Below are positions 43,128 through 53,499 of a stretch of 64,000 nt of DNA, one piece after another. Source of the DNA: Euglena gracilis. Its lineage: Eukaryota > Euglenida > Euglenophyceae > Euglenales. The stretch is from positions 13,448,716-13,512,715 of the forward strand of contig CP154954.1 of the NCBI GenBank assembly GCA_039621445.1, read 5' to 3'. A program made the position numbers and the translations under genes. The first letter of the stretch is position 1. Each line of letters opens with the position of its first letter. The notes below the pieces were generated by a model. That model searched no databases, was not told the DNA's origin, and saw only the letters and a program-made list of their open reading frames with translations.

Positions 43128-44340
43128 AAAAGCGGATATCATAGGGAGGATTATGCTGTTAGGAAAGTTTGTATGGAGGAAATTGAGAAGGAATTTCGGG
43201 TTAAGGCGGAACGGGATTGTTTTGCAACCAGCCAAAATGCCAGGTGTGAAAAGTTTTACGGGGAGGGTGATGATGCCATGAAAAAGGATTGGGGGGCGGA
43301 GGAAACGTTGTGGATGAACCCCCCCTGGACTTTATGGCCTGAGGTGGCTGAAAAATTGCAAATTTCCAATTGTCGGGCAATTTGTATTTGCCCAGACTGG
43401 AATAGGAGGTGGGTGAAAAATCTGGTGGCTATGGCTGTCAAAAAGATTTATTTTCCCAAGGGGACAAAGTTGTTTGAGGCTGATGGGAGGATTTTGAGGG
43501 GTACCCGTTGGGGGGTGTGGGCCTTGTTGATCGATAGGAGGCAACCCTCCCAGGGGGGGGCAGCCCCAGGGAAGAAAAAATTGGTGCGGCTGAAAAAAAG
43601 AATGTTGAGGGGGACAAAAACTCGGGGAGGAGCAAAGAAACTCGGGGAGGACAGACAACAACTGGTGAAAACCCAGATTAGGTTGGCAAATGGGGAGGAA
43701 AAAACGGCCAGAATTTTGATTGACACGGGGGCTGAAGCAAACCTCATTCGACAAGGGTTGATAGGGGACCACCTAATGTATCCTGCTAAGGACCCGTTAA
43801 GGTTTGAAACTGCCAATGGGCAAACTTTGGCGGGGGGGAGCAGATGTGCTAAGGTGAAAATGATCCTACAACAAAATTGGAATGAGGAAAGGGAAATTGA
43901 GAGGGTGTAATATGAGGTTGAATTTTATGAGGCAAATATCAAAGTTGATGCCATTCTTTCTTATCCATGGTTGGCGGAGGCAAAACTGGGAATTTTTCCA
44001 CACCACAAGGCGTTGGTGAAAGACAGCCCCGACCTGATTTTTTTGCGGGGTGTCGAAAGACGAAGGGGTCCGCAAAAATTCAGCGATGACACAAATTTTT
44101 CAGTGGACAATGTGACTGTGGCGGACGGGTCTTCGTTTGGGTTGCAAAAACTTGGTCTTTGTTTGCCATTGGAAGGCTTGGACCAGGAATTACAATTTTT
44201 GAGTGATGAGGACCTAGGGGAGGTTGCCACAAATTTGGAGGGCAGTGACCCCCCAGTGCAAGTTATCAACCGAATGATAATTGCAAGGGGTGGGGAGGAC
44301 AAAAAAAGAGGAGGAACGGGTAATCAAGTTGAGGGAAAAA
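43128..44340 (+). pseudogene. Dam-like domain plus retroviral-type aspartic protease
   Basis: Codons 1-150 hold DCFATSQNARCEKF, DDAMKKDWG, TLWMNPPWTLWPEVAEKL and ICICPDWNRRWVKNL. This is the layout of the Dam-like N6-adenine methyltransferase domain of DIRS elements, with an intact NPPW catalytic box. A basic linker (KKKLVRLKKRMLRG) follows. The protease shows ILIDTGAEANLI at 43713-43750, with the catalytic D-T-G. TAA at 43908-43910 interrupts the protease; the same frame continues (VDAILSYPWLAEAKLGI, a typical protease C-terminus) to about 44300, where it must shift to reach RT. Confidence 0.75.
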
Positions 44341-44874
44341 GTTTTGGAAGATTACCGGGGGACGGTATTTCGGTCATCGCCATTTCCAGACCCCCCCGAA
44401 AGAGGACAATATGGTTATGCATACATACCTTTGAAGGAGGGGGCAAAGCCAACCAGACAGAAGCCTTTTTTCATGCACGGTGAGAGGAAAGGGGCACTTG
44501 AAAAAATCACACAAGACTGGCTCGACAAAAAATACATTGAGCCAGCCACAGCCAAAAATTCTGAATGGCTGTCCCAGCATTTTCCAGTTCCAAAAAAATC
44601 CAATGATTTTCCTTGGAGGGGGGTGGTGGACCTCAGGGGGCCAAACAGCCAAACAAGGCGATGCAACTACCCCCTACCAAAAATTGAAGACATTTTGGTC
44701 AAACATGGTGCAAACCAAATGTTTTCGATCATCGATTTGAAGCAAGCTTTCCACCAACAACCCCTACACCCAGAAAGTCGGCCCATAACGTGTTGTTTCA
44801 CCCCCAAAGGCATTTTTCAGTGGAGGGTGAACGTAATGGGTTTGACAAATGCCCCCAACAATTTCAGCAAATGA
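44281..44874 (+). pseudogene. Ty3 reverse transcriptase, N-terminal half
   Basis: Reads YIPLKEGAKPTRQKPFFM, KKYIEPATAKNSEWLSQHF, VVDLRGPNSQTRRCNYPLPK, then MFSIIDLKQAFHQQPL (first catalytic Asp) and VMGLTNAP. The frame closes at TGA 44872. The next domain continues one register away after a short C-run near 44855. Confidence 0.85.
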
Positions 44875-45983
44875 TCGATGACCGTTTGACACCAGTAAGG
44901 GATATCGCCACAGGGTACATAGATGAAATACTGGTGGGGACAACGGTCGGGGAAGGGGAGGACCTGGTGGGGGCACACGAAAAAGATTTGAGGAGGGTGT
45001 TGGAGGTGCTCAAAACGGAACTTTTGGTGGCTGATGAATTCAAAGCCAAACTTTTTGTGGAGGAGGTTGAATTTTGTGGACAGATTTTAGGAAACGGGAC
45101 TAGGAGGCCTTCACTGGGTAAGTTACGAGCGATCCAAAAGTGGGAGGTTCCAAAAACATTTACGGCTTTGAGAGCCTTTTTGGGATTCACAAATTATTAC
45201 AATGCATACATTCACATGTATGCGGAAGTAGCTGCCCGATTGCAAGACAAATTGAAAGTCCCCAGGGAGGTGGGAAAGAAAGGAAGTCGAAAACCTGTGG
45301 AATTTGAAGGGGAGGATTTAAAAGCTTTTGAGGAGCTGAAAAAAAGGTTGTGTTCGGGCCTAATCTTGCAACGGGTAGACCCAGATAAACCCTTTGTGCT
45401 AAGGGTTGATGCCAGTGGATACGCCGTGGGGGCAACGTTAGAGCAAATGAAGGAGGGGGGAGGAAGACCCACAGCCCAGGATGTGATTGAGAAAAAAACT
45501 GTGCCAGTGGCTTTTATGTCTCGAAAATTGACCGAGGGGCAAAGAAAATGGACCCCCAGGGAGTTGGAGACGTATGCCATAATTTTGGCACTACAAAAAT
45601 GGGAGAGTTGGATTGGATTGCAACCCGTTTTGGTTTTAACCGACCACCAAAGTTTGGAGTCTTGGACAAGGGAAGTCCTAGACACCCCCAGTGGTCCGGT
45701 TGGGAGGAGGGCAAAATGGCACCAAATTTTCTCCAAGTATGATTTGACGGTGGGATACATCCCGGGTAAAGAAAATACCATAGCCGATATCCTTAGTCGG
45801 TGGGCATACCCCGCTTCACAGGCCCTAAGGGATATAAGTAAGCATGGGTCGGCCGAAGACAAGGATGAAATGGAAAATTTTATCCGGGAGGAAAAAGAAG
45901 AGGAAAAACAGTGTTTGGAGATAAGAATCAAAAACCAGCCCAAATTACGTAATGCCTGGATACGGGGGGGTGACAACCCGTAG
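44850..45983 (+). pseudogene. Ty3 RT C-terminal half and RNase H
   Basis: Picks up at FQQMIDDRLTPV. The RT catalytic box is YIDE (44916-44927) instead of Y-x-D-D, so the second metal Asp is Glu. Then EVEFCGQILG and RAFLGFTNYYNAYI mark the thumb and connection. RNase H shows LRVDASGYAVGATLEQ, VAFMSRKLTEGQRKWTPREL, ETYAIILAL and LTDHQSLESW, then YIPGKENTIADILSRW. Apart from the box, this 370-codon stretch is uninterrupted. Confidence 0.88.
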
Positions 45984-46129
45984 TGGCAAAAACGTAACAC
46001 CTGAGGAGGAAAAAGGAGAGTGCACAAGGAGGGGAACCGAGGGTGGGGTAGACCCAGGAGGAAAAGACACCCCTGTGGACACCCACTCACAAGGGCCCAG
46101 GAAAGAAAAGAAACGAGTTCATTTTTGGG

Positions 46130-46680
46130 ATGAGAAAGTGGGGGGGGGAGACGACCCCTGTCCCGGAGACGGATGAAAGTTCGAGGGGGGACACTCGTAT
46201 GGAAGTGGGGGACGCCCTGCCAAGTACGACCCCTAAGGATATTAAGCCCGTATGGGAGCGTGATTGGGGGGAAGCATATTCCCAATGCCCCACATGGAAA
46301 GAAAAATGGGTAGCTACCAAAGGCGATTCAATTTGGCCAAAGGGCTTCAAAGTGCTAAATGGCCAATTGTTTTTTGAAGAAAAGCTGTGTGTGCCTGAAA
46401 GTTTTCAACACTTGGTGATTCAAGAAAATCACGAGTTTTTGGGGCACGTTGGCCCTGAGAAAGTTTGGAAACACATGGCAATCCGTTTTGTTTGGGCTGA
46501 TGAAAAGGCTGCAAAATAGCTCAACCAAAGTTGCAGCAAAAATTGTTCCACATGCCAAGCGAGTGTGAGGGGGGAGAGTTTGAAAAGACCGATCGAGTCC
46601 ACACCCATACCCCCTGCACTAATGACAAGCGTTGCCATCGATTTGGTTCGAATGCCAAGGGTTTTACACGACGGGGGAGT
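46130..46680 (+). pseudogene. Ty3 integrase, zinc-binding part
   Basis: Reads HLVIQENHEFLGHVGPEKVW (the H-H half of the HHCC zinc finger). After TAG at 46516 the same frame gives CSKNCSTCQASV (the C-C half), then VAIDLVRMPRV with the first catalytic Asp at 46639-46641. It shifts in a G-run near 46675. Confidence 0.8.
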
Positions 46681-47729
46681 ATGACACCCTAGCCTTGTGT
46701 GTGGATAGGCATTCGGGATGGATTGTGGGGGTTGCATGCAAGGACAAGGGATTAACCGGTGCCAAGTTGGCTAAGGAAATGGTGAAAAATCAGTGGAGGC
46801 CTTTTGGGGTTCCCTCAGTCATTTCGAGTGACCAAGGGAGCCATTTCACAAGCACTTGGTGGAAAAACATGTGTGCACTTTTGGGGATTAGGCAAGCATA
46901 TTCCCAAGCATACCACCACCAAGCAAACGGGAGGGTTGAGAGAGCCGGACAACAGGTAATGGAGGTGTTGAGAAAATTGTACGGGGAGGAAAACATTAAT
47001 TGGGTTGAGGCTTTACACCAAGTTTTGGACCGAATTCACGACGTAAAGGGGGAAAGCGGTTTGAGCCCATTTGAAATTTTGCATGGAAGGGAACGACCAT
47101 TAGCAGGGGTACCCTACCAACCACCCAAAGAATGTGAGGATTCGGTGGAGTTTTTCCGAGGGATGCAAGACATTGATGGGAGAGTGGCTAGGATACTCAA
47201 CAAAAAGCACGAGGAGGAGGTGGCAAGGATAAATAAGGGGAGGAAAGAAATGGAACCCCTAAAGGTGGGAACGACGGTTTGGTATAGGAGACCCGAGGGG
47301 TCGGGTGAGAAGCTTGACTCTAGGTGGGTGGGACCTGGGGTCGTGAAGGGAAGAGAGGGGGAACGAAGTTATGTAATCGAAAGGAAACCTGGGGTGGAAA
47401 CAAAAGCTCATATGAGTTTTTTGAAGGAGTATCGAGAACCCCAAGTTGAAGGTAAGGGGGTGCTTCTTTTTTATTATAAACGAACCGAAAAAGAAGAAGA
47501 GGCATTACCTGATGAGTGGGAGGTGGAGAAAATTCTAAGGCATCGGAAAGGAAAGGATGGAAAGTGGGAGTTTTTAACAAAGTGGGTCGGATATGAGGAC
47601 GGGGAGGAAACCTGGGAACCGGCTGGAAATTTCATTCACAGATTCAGTGGGGAGTTTGTAAAGTATTGTCGTGAGAAAAAAGTGAAAATGGACATAATGT
47701 CCGAACTAAAAATTGATGGTGGGCCGTAG
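46665..47729 (+). pseudogene. Ty3 integrase core and chromodomain
   Basis: Reads LALCVDRHSGWIVGV, VISSDQGSHFTS with the second Asp (46830-46832) and HHQANGRVERAGQ with the Glu (46938-46940). Thirty-five residues separate them, the DD35E spacing of retroelement integrases. A GPY/F-like region follows (TTVWYRRPEG, SRWVGPGVVKGR). The C-terminus is a chromodomain: WEVEKILRHRKGKDGKWEFL, then TKWVGYEDGEETWEPAGNF, with the aromatic cage positions filled. Chromodomains direct chromoviruses to methylated-histone chromatin. About 350 codons are open to TAG. Confidence 0.92.
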
Positions 47730-49135
47730 GCTCTAAGGTGAGCCATAAGGCCCTGTCCAAGGCTCTACGGTGAGCCTAATGGGAAGGCAAAGTGCTGTTT
47801 TTAAAATTCAAAAACCCGATTTGCACGTCCGTGTGGATGTGAGTGCACGCACACACGCAAGAGCGTGTAAAGGAGAGAATGTACAAATGCAAGGATTTGC
47901 AAGGAGAATGGAGAAAGGTAGAAAAGGCCCCGCAAGGGGGCCGGGGCACCACAGTATATTCGCTGCCCGTTTGCTATATTTGCCGTCCGCTGTCCCTCTT
48001 CCCTTCCCTCCCTCTACCTTACCCCGCTGCCCTTACACCTTACCTCACATGGCCGTCACGCGGTGGTGTTGTAAGGATTCCTTCTCAAAGCATTCCGATA
48101 TGTGGATGATGAGGTTGGGAGTCTATGAGCACATCATGAGCCCCCCTTCGGTTTTACAAAAATCCCCCCGGCCCGAGGAGGGGGGGGGGCGTTTGATTTG
48201 TTGACGAATTTGAACCAAACATTCCCCGACCCGAGGGGGGGGGGCGCCAACCGAATTTTTACCAAAAATCCCCCGACCCGTTGGAAAGGGGGGGGCAGAT
48301 CTTGGTGAAGACCCTCATACCACCCGTGAGAAGCGGGGGGGGGGGGGCAGCCAAATATTCATTGGTTGGTGAACCGAGTCTTTCCCAAAGGTTTGAAGGC
48401 ACTTGAAAGCCATAGTGCCTGAATTTTATTTCCCGTTTGTTGGTTCAAGGAAGCATGTGTGGGAAATAGGCTTTGGGTGAAGGAGTGCCGATTGGAGGAG
48501 TTCCCCCCTCTTTGTTGAGGAAGGGGGGGGGGCGAGTTTTTGGTGTCCGACTAAGGTCGCAAGGGAGGGGGTGTCGGTCGCCGGCTTTCGCCGGCAGCCA
48601 AAATTTCCAGAAAGCGCAAATTTCAAAGTCGCGGGTAACAGCCAACCAGTTAAAAAAAACCCGCGACAGAAATTGGAAGCGGGTCAAATTACTTTGATCT
48701 TTCAAATTCTGTTCTTTTACAGAACTTGAGGGGTTTTCCCCATTATTTGGCAAAGAGGAAATACATTGAATTGGATTTGATCAATCACATTGTTGAATTG
48801 GAATTGACAGTTACATTGTTGGTCATTACATTGTTGGTTGTATTCATTGAAGGATTGGTTTGAAGGAGCCTACAACACCGCCATCCTCACCGCCCTTCCC
48901 CATACCCCTCCTCCTTGCCCCCAGGTTTGCACATTTTCACACATTCACATTTCACATTCGTTTTCAATTCTTCACATTCAGCTGCTTTCAGTTTCTCAGT
49001 TTCAGAGTTTCAGAATTCACGTTACTTTCAGTTTCTCACTCTCAAAGTTCCAAGTTTCTGTGGGTTGGTTTTTCCTTCAAGGTGTGCCAGAGAGTGAGTG
49101 AGAAAGAAAGAGAGAAAGTGAGATTTTGACACCAA
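47730..49135. other. DNA between the Ty3 element and the next ORF; possible LTR
   Basis: Contains three imperfect ~63-b units built on AATCCCCCGACCCG plus a G-run (48150-48300), a GCCGGCTTTCGCCGGC hairpin (48580), ACATTGTTG words (48796-48840) and TCACATT/TTTCAGTTTC low complexity (48930-49050). Position and length suit a right LTR plus leader. With no left LTR to compare, this is only a suggestion. Confidence 0.3.
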
Positions 49136-49438
49136 ATGGCAGATTTTTCGGTGTTCACCAAAATTTCGGAAAACTTTGAAAAAACGATCCTACGCGCCGG
49201 CTGGGGTAGGGGGAAACACCTGGGTGAAAAAAAGGGGGTTGGCCTGAGCCCACCAATTCCCCGAGAAAGCGCAGGCCCCACCCCGGAAACACCCACCCCC
49301 CTGCTGTCGGTGGTCATCCACGACGGCGAGGACCCCCCCGGGCCCTCGGCCCACCGGGATTCGCCGGGCGCGGGGGCGACCGGCGGCGCACAGGGGGTGG
49401 GGCCGGCGAACATATGGCAGCCAGAACCGCACAGGCCA
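49136..49438 (+). pseudogene. Gag-like N-terminal fragment cut by DIRS copy 3
   Basis: A clear ATG in a purine-rich context (ACCAAATGG) opens a GC-rich frame: MADFSVFTKISENFEKTIL, then GWGRGKHL and a Pro/Ala/Gly-rich stretch. It loses its identity at 49412, where DIRS copy 3 begins; the last 9 codons are DIRS sequence. It could be the Gag start of another chromovirus, whose LTR would be the sequence just upstream, or a host exon. No family match from memory. Confidence 0.4.
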
Positions 49439-50199
49439 TGAAGGCAACAAAGGCCATGGCGGCACAAAACGGCCATGAAGGCGTCTGCATTTACAAATGT
49501 CGCTGGAACAAAAGGCCAAGGTGGCCACCAGCACCAAGACCCCACAGCACATGGCAGGGGCAGCAAGGTCTTACACAACATCCCCACCATTTCTCAATCA
49601 CACCACCCCTCAGGGGTCAGGGTGGGGGACCCAAGAACCCCTCAAGATTTCAAATCGGCATGGCAACCCAGAAACAAATCAGGCATTTGGGGCCTTTCAA
49701 TTTATCATCAACGAAATTGTGGCCAGAAATATCCACAAGAAGATCAACAATCACAACAAGACCACAGGAGGGGTCCCTCACAGGCCCCTCAGAAGCTAAG
49801 GGACAGCCCTGCAAGGGCTTTAAATTTAAATTGGCAGCCCCCTGTCCAGCCCCAGAAGGAATATTTCCCCCCCAACAGCCAGCAAGGAGGAACAGGAAGG
49901 GGAGGCTCCCCACCAGCATTTATTCCAATTCAATCAACAAGGGGGGACCCACAGAGGCCCCCTATGGTACGGCTACCAACCCCATCAACATCAAGAAGGC
50001 CAGATAGGCAAAGCAGGGGCAAGTCCTATGGTATGGAAACCAACAACAAGATCCTCCAGAGAGAGTGTGAGCAGAGAGGGAGAGGGTGCACGCACATCCC
50101 CCCAGGAACACTTTCTTTTTCCGAGGGCTCAAGCCCTAGGGGCTCTAGGGGCTGTGAAATGTCCAACACCCCCCACCCAGCACCCAGAAAAATATCTAG

Positions 50200-52031
50200 T
50201 TGGGAAAATACATTCCATGGAGGAAAAATGGGGAGACACCACCCTGTACCAGAGACTTCAAAAAAGTCTAAAATGGTGGACAAAAAATGCACTCGCAGAA
50301 ACATGTCAATTGATAAAAAAAAATGGAATTCAACCCCCCTGGGTAAATCCCCCCAAATTGTCCACCCACCCAAAACCCAGATCCAACTTGGACCTGAACC
50401 AGGCTGAAAAAATTCTGCTGGATTACGAAAAAACTGGGTCAGTGAAACGAGTTTGGGATTCAGAAACCCAGCATTTGATCCCATGGTTTTTAATTTCAAA
50501 ACCAGAAGGGGGAATAACCAAATGGAAAATCATCAGCAACTGCAGAGAAATAAACAAGCAGTTTCAGGTAAAACCTTTCAAGCTGCATCATATCTAACAC
50601 ATTTTTCAAGTTTTGGAAAAAGGCCACTGGGCAGCAAAAATAGACCGAAAGGATGCCTGTTTTCATATTCCAGTAAGTCCAGGCCTCAGGCAATTTTTAA
50701 GGCATCAGGTAAGGGGGCAGATCTGGGAATTTCAAACAGGCTGCTTTGGGCTAAATGTAATGCCCCAAATTTTCATGTCAGTAATGAAAACATTCGAAAA
50801 GGTGTTGAGAAAAAGGGGCATCCAGGTGTTTATTTACCTGGAACACATTTTGCTGGTGGCCCCCACACGAATTTTTTGCAAAATAACCTGAACACAGTTG
50901 TCAAAGATTTTCTGAATTGAGGGTTCAAAACCAATCTGAAAAAGTCCACCCTGCAGCCCAACCAAGTGGTAACCCATCTAGGTTTTCAACTAAACTTCCA
51001 GGAAGGAAAGTTACAGGTACCCTCCAGAAAGTCAAAACCATAAAAAAGGAGCTGGAAAAAGTTGTGAAAAAAGCTTACATGTCAGAAAGGCAGTTGGCTA
51101 ACATTTTGTGTCAAATAAGATGCAACATAATGGCCCTGCCCTTTTTAATGGCTTTTACGGACACCCTGGCAGTTTTTTGGTGGCAAAGTCCACAGCCACC
51201 TGAGACTCAAAACACCCCATTTCCCAGGAAATCAAATCCCAATTAAGGGAAATAATAATTTTACTGCACACCTGGGGGGCGGACCTTTCCCCCAAAATGC
51301 AACCAGAGAGTTGCACTCAGACAGCATCACCCATACCTGGGAGGGGGGGCTGTACATCACCACAGGAGAAATTGTGCAGGAAATTTGGAGGAAAGAACTC
51401 CATTTTGCACATGAATGTAAAGGAGCTAAGTGTAGCAATCAGCACTGTGAAAAGTTTGAGCAAACCTGGGGCAACAGTTTCTTTGTCAGAGAACAACCAG
51501 GTCATTTACTATTACCTGACAAAATGGGGGGGCAGAAAAGACCCCTTCAACAAAAAGCTAAGACCATTTTTCCAATGGTGCATCGCAAAAACAGGTAACC
51601 CTCCAAGTCAGCTGCGTTCCTTCAAAAGAATGCCTAGCAGACCCCATCAGCAGATGGGAAATGGACAGGATTACTCCCTGGACCCCCAGCTTTTTCACTG
51701 GCTAAGACAGCATTTCCAGAATTTCAATCACTTGCAAACAGATTTATTTGCCTCCGCAGGCCACAAAAAAAATGCCCAATTTCGTGGCCAGATGGCCCCA
51801 CCGGGAGGCCACAGCAGTAAGTGCACTACAATGTCCACTGGACAACATGGGGGATCTTTATGCAAACCCCCCCGCTCAATAATTCAACATTTCTGCCCAG
51901 GTTGGAAATTTTCCCCAGACCAAAGTTCTGATGGTCACCCCCTACTGGGAGTCAGCCAAACGGTCGCCCTAATCAATCAAAATGAAAGTTCCAGGGACCA
52001 CCTGCCTGAAAATCACCCCCTACAGGGGTAG
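50200..52031 (+). pseudogene. DIRS copy 3 RT-RNase H-Dam-like region
   Basis: RT as in copy 2, but the catalytic box reads YLEH (about 50837-50848) where copies 1 and 2 have YLDD, so this RT is dead. Several frameshifts (near 50590, 50895, 51020). The Dam-like region is broken near 51775. Confidence 0.85.
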
Positions 52032-52210
52032 GTTCACGAATTGCATGGGGGAACAAATGCCACCCCCAAGATTGGCAGCATGTTTTGCATGATTTGCTGA
52101 GGAAAATGTTGGAGGAGAAACAAATTCAGGTGCAAACCATTGACGATTTCCTGGGGAGAAAGCACAGTTGAAAACGTTATCAGAGTGCTTTTGCACTTCT
52201 GTGGGTAATT

Positions 52211-53289
52211 TTGGAACAAATGGGCGTGCCCCCCCCTGAAGCCACCACAGACCAAGTGGCTGACGCTTTAATACAATTATTCCAATTTTATAAGTCCCAA
52301 GGCCGTAATGCATACAGTGCTATGCTTTTGATTCCTGGGTTTGGTGGGCCAAGATTCCACACCCTGTTAACCCCTTACAAGAGTCTTTGGAACCAACATG
52401 TGGATAAGTATGGGGCATTTTGGGATCTCGTCCCAATCCTCCTGGGGCTGGCCAAGGCCCCAATGCCCACTGATATTTGTACATTACGTACACAACTATG
52501 TTTTTCTCACGCTTCCTCTGTTTATGCAGGTCCTCAGACTTGGCACAGATTAAACGAACCACCAGTGTGTTGGGTATGGCACCCTACGTAAAAATTAAAC
52601 GTAAAGGCCAGAAGGTCCACACGTGGGAGAGAGTGGTGTCAATTCCCCCATGTCCACAGGTAAGCGCCTTTCATTTAATTATGTCTTATGTGACTGCCAC
52701 ACGTTCAGTCGTCAGACCTGAGGCCCCCCTTCTGATTTCATTAAAACACCCCTTCAGGGCTGTAGGGGCTGATACCGTTTCTTCTATCACAATAGGATTT
52801 TTGGCTAGGCATGTGGTAACCACCCAGGTGTGGGGGGCCCACTCCACCAGAGGGGCAGGGTTTGGTTTACTCAAAAAATTGGGCCTTTCTGCCCAAGAAG
52901 TTTGTGAAATTGTGGAGGGGGGTGGAGGCTTTTACAGCCCTCTATCAAAGACTTGGTGCTCAAGGTGCCCTGGAAAATGCCCTGGCCCCTCTAATTTTAG
53001 TGCAAAATCTGGCCTCACAAGGGAAAAAGTGCGGAGCCCGTGGTGTCTCGTACTCCCTGGAGGCAGAGCGACAAAGGAGGAAGGGACACCGAGGGCGAAG
53101 AACAAAGACCTTGTTAGCCCGACACCCCCACCCGGAAAAAAAATGTCTTCAAATGCCCTCGGTCAGAAAATGAGGGCCAGGGGCGGCAGAGGGAGGGGAC
53201 TCCCCGCAAGGGGCAAGAAGCCACGTCGCCAACTCGGAGCAGAATCGTCAGCCATCTCCGGCGAGGCAGCACTAAGGGGCACCTCCTAA
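52211..53289 (+). pseudogene. DIRS copy 3 tyrosine recombinase, catalytic boxes kept
   Basis: Reads NAYSAMLLIPGFGGPRFHTL, then (after a one-base shift near 52495) CLCRSSDLAQIKRTTSVLG, VWGAHSTRGAGFGLLKKLG, LSAQEVCEIVE and, after another shift near 52920, FTALYQRLGAQGALENAL. The Arg of RSSD, the His and Arg of HSTR and the Tyr near the C-terminus match the tyrosine-recombinase set. Only two frameshifts separate it from an open gene, so it is the best-preserved recombinase here. Confidence 0.82.
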
Positions 53290-53372
53290 CACAACGCAGC
53301 AAACAATTCGAACAACACCGCCGGCGAGCAAGGCATGGCCTCACAAGGTCTTCGTGCTTCGCCCTCGGTGTC

Positions 53373-53471
53373 CCTTCCTCCCTTGTTGGTATGCCCCTCG
53401 GTGTCCCTTCCTCCCTTGTTGGTCTGCACCTCGGTGTCCCTTCCTCCCTTGTTCGTCTGCCTCGAGGGAGT
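53373..53471. repeat. Three tandem 33-b units in the copy 3 end
   Basis: CCTCGGTGTCCCTTCCTCCC plus TTGTTGGTNTGC occurs three times in a row; copy 1 has it once. Forms part of the complementary arm that pairs with 53040-53105. Confidence 0.8.
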
Positions 53472-53499
53472 ACGAAAAGGCCTTGTGGATCCTGACACC

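Larger units (their letters stand above)
42767..47729 (+). mobile_element. Ty3/Gypsy chromovirus, 5'-truncated, with methyltransferase-like N-terminus
   Basis: Domain order on the plus strand: cytosine-methyltransferase-like fragment, Dam-like domain, aspartic protease, RT, RNase H, zinc-binding and DD35E integrase, chromodomain. Gag, primer-binding site and left LTR are absent; the sequence begins near 42767 after DIRS copy 2. I could not prove a right LTR. It is broken by in-frame stops at 43125 (TGA), 43908 (TAA) and 46516 (TAG) and frameshifts near 44300, 44855 and 46675, most in homopolymers. Confidence 0.85.
49413..53471 (+). mobile_element. DIRS element copy 3, 5'-truncated
   Basis: Begins inside the gag-like region (the point equivalent to 40246) and runs to the right ITR at 53248-53348 and the internal complementary region at 53340-53471. 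49413-51749 is nearly identical to 40246-42584 of copy 2. The part beyond the copy 2 breakpoint supplies the Dam-like and recombinase regions. Confidence 0.88.
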
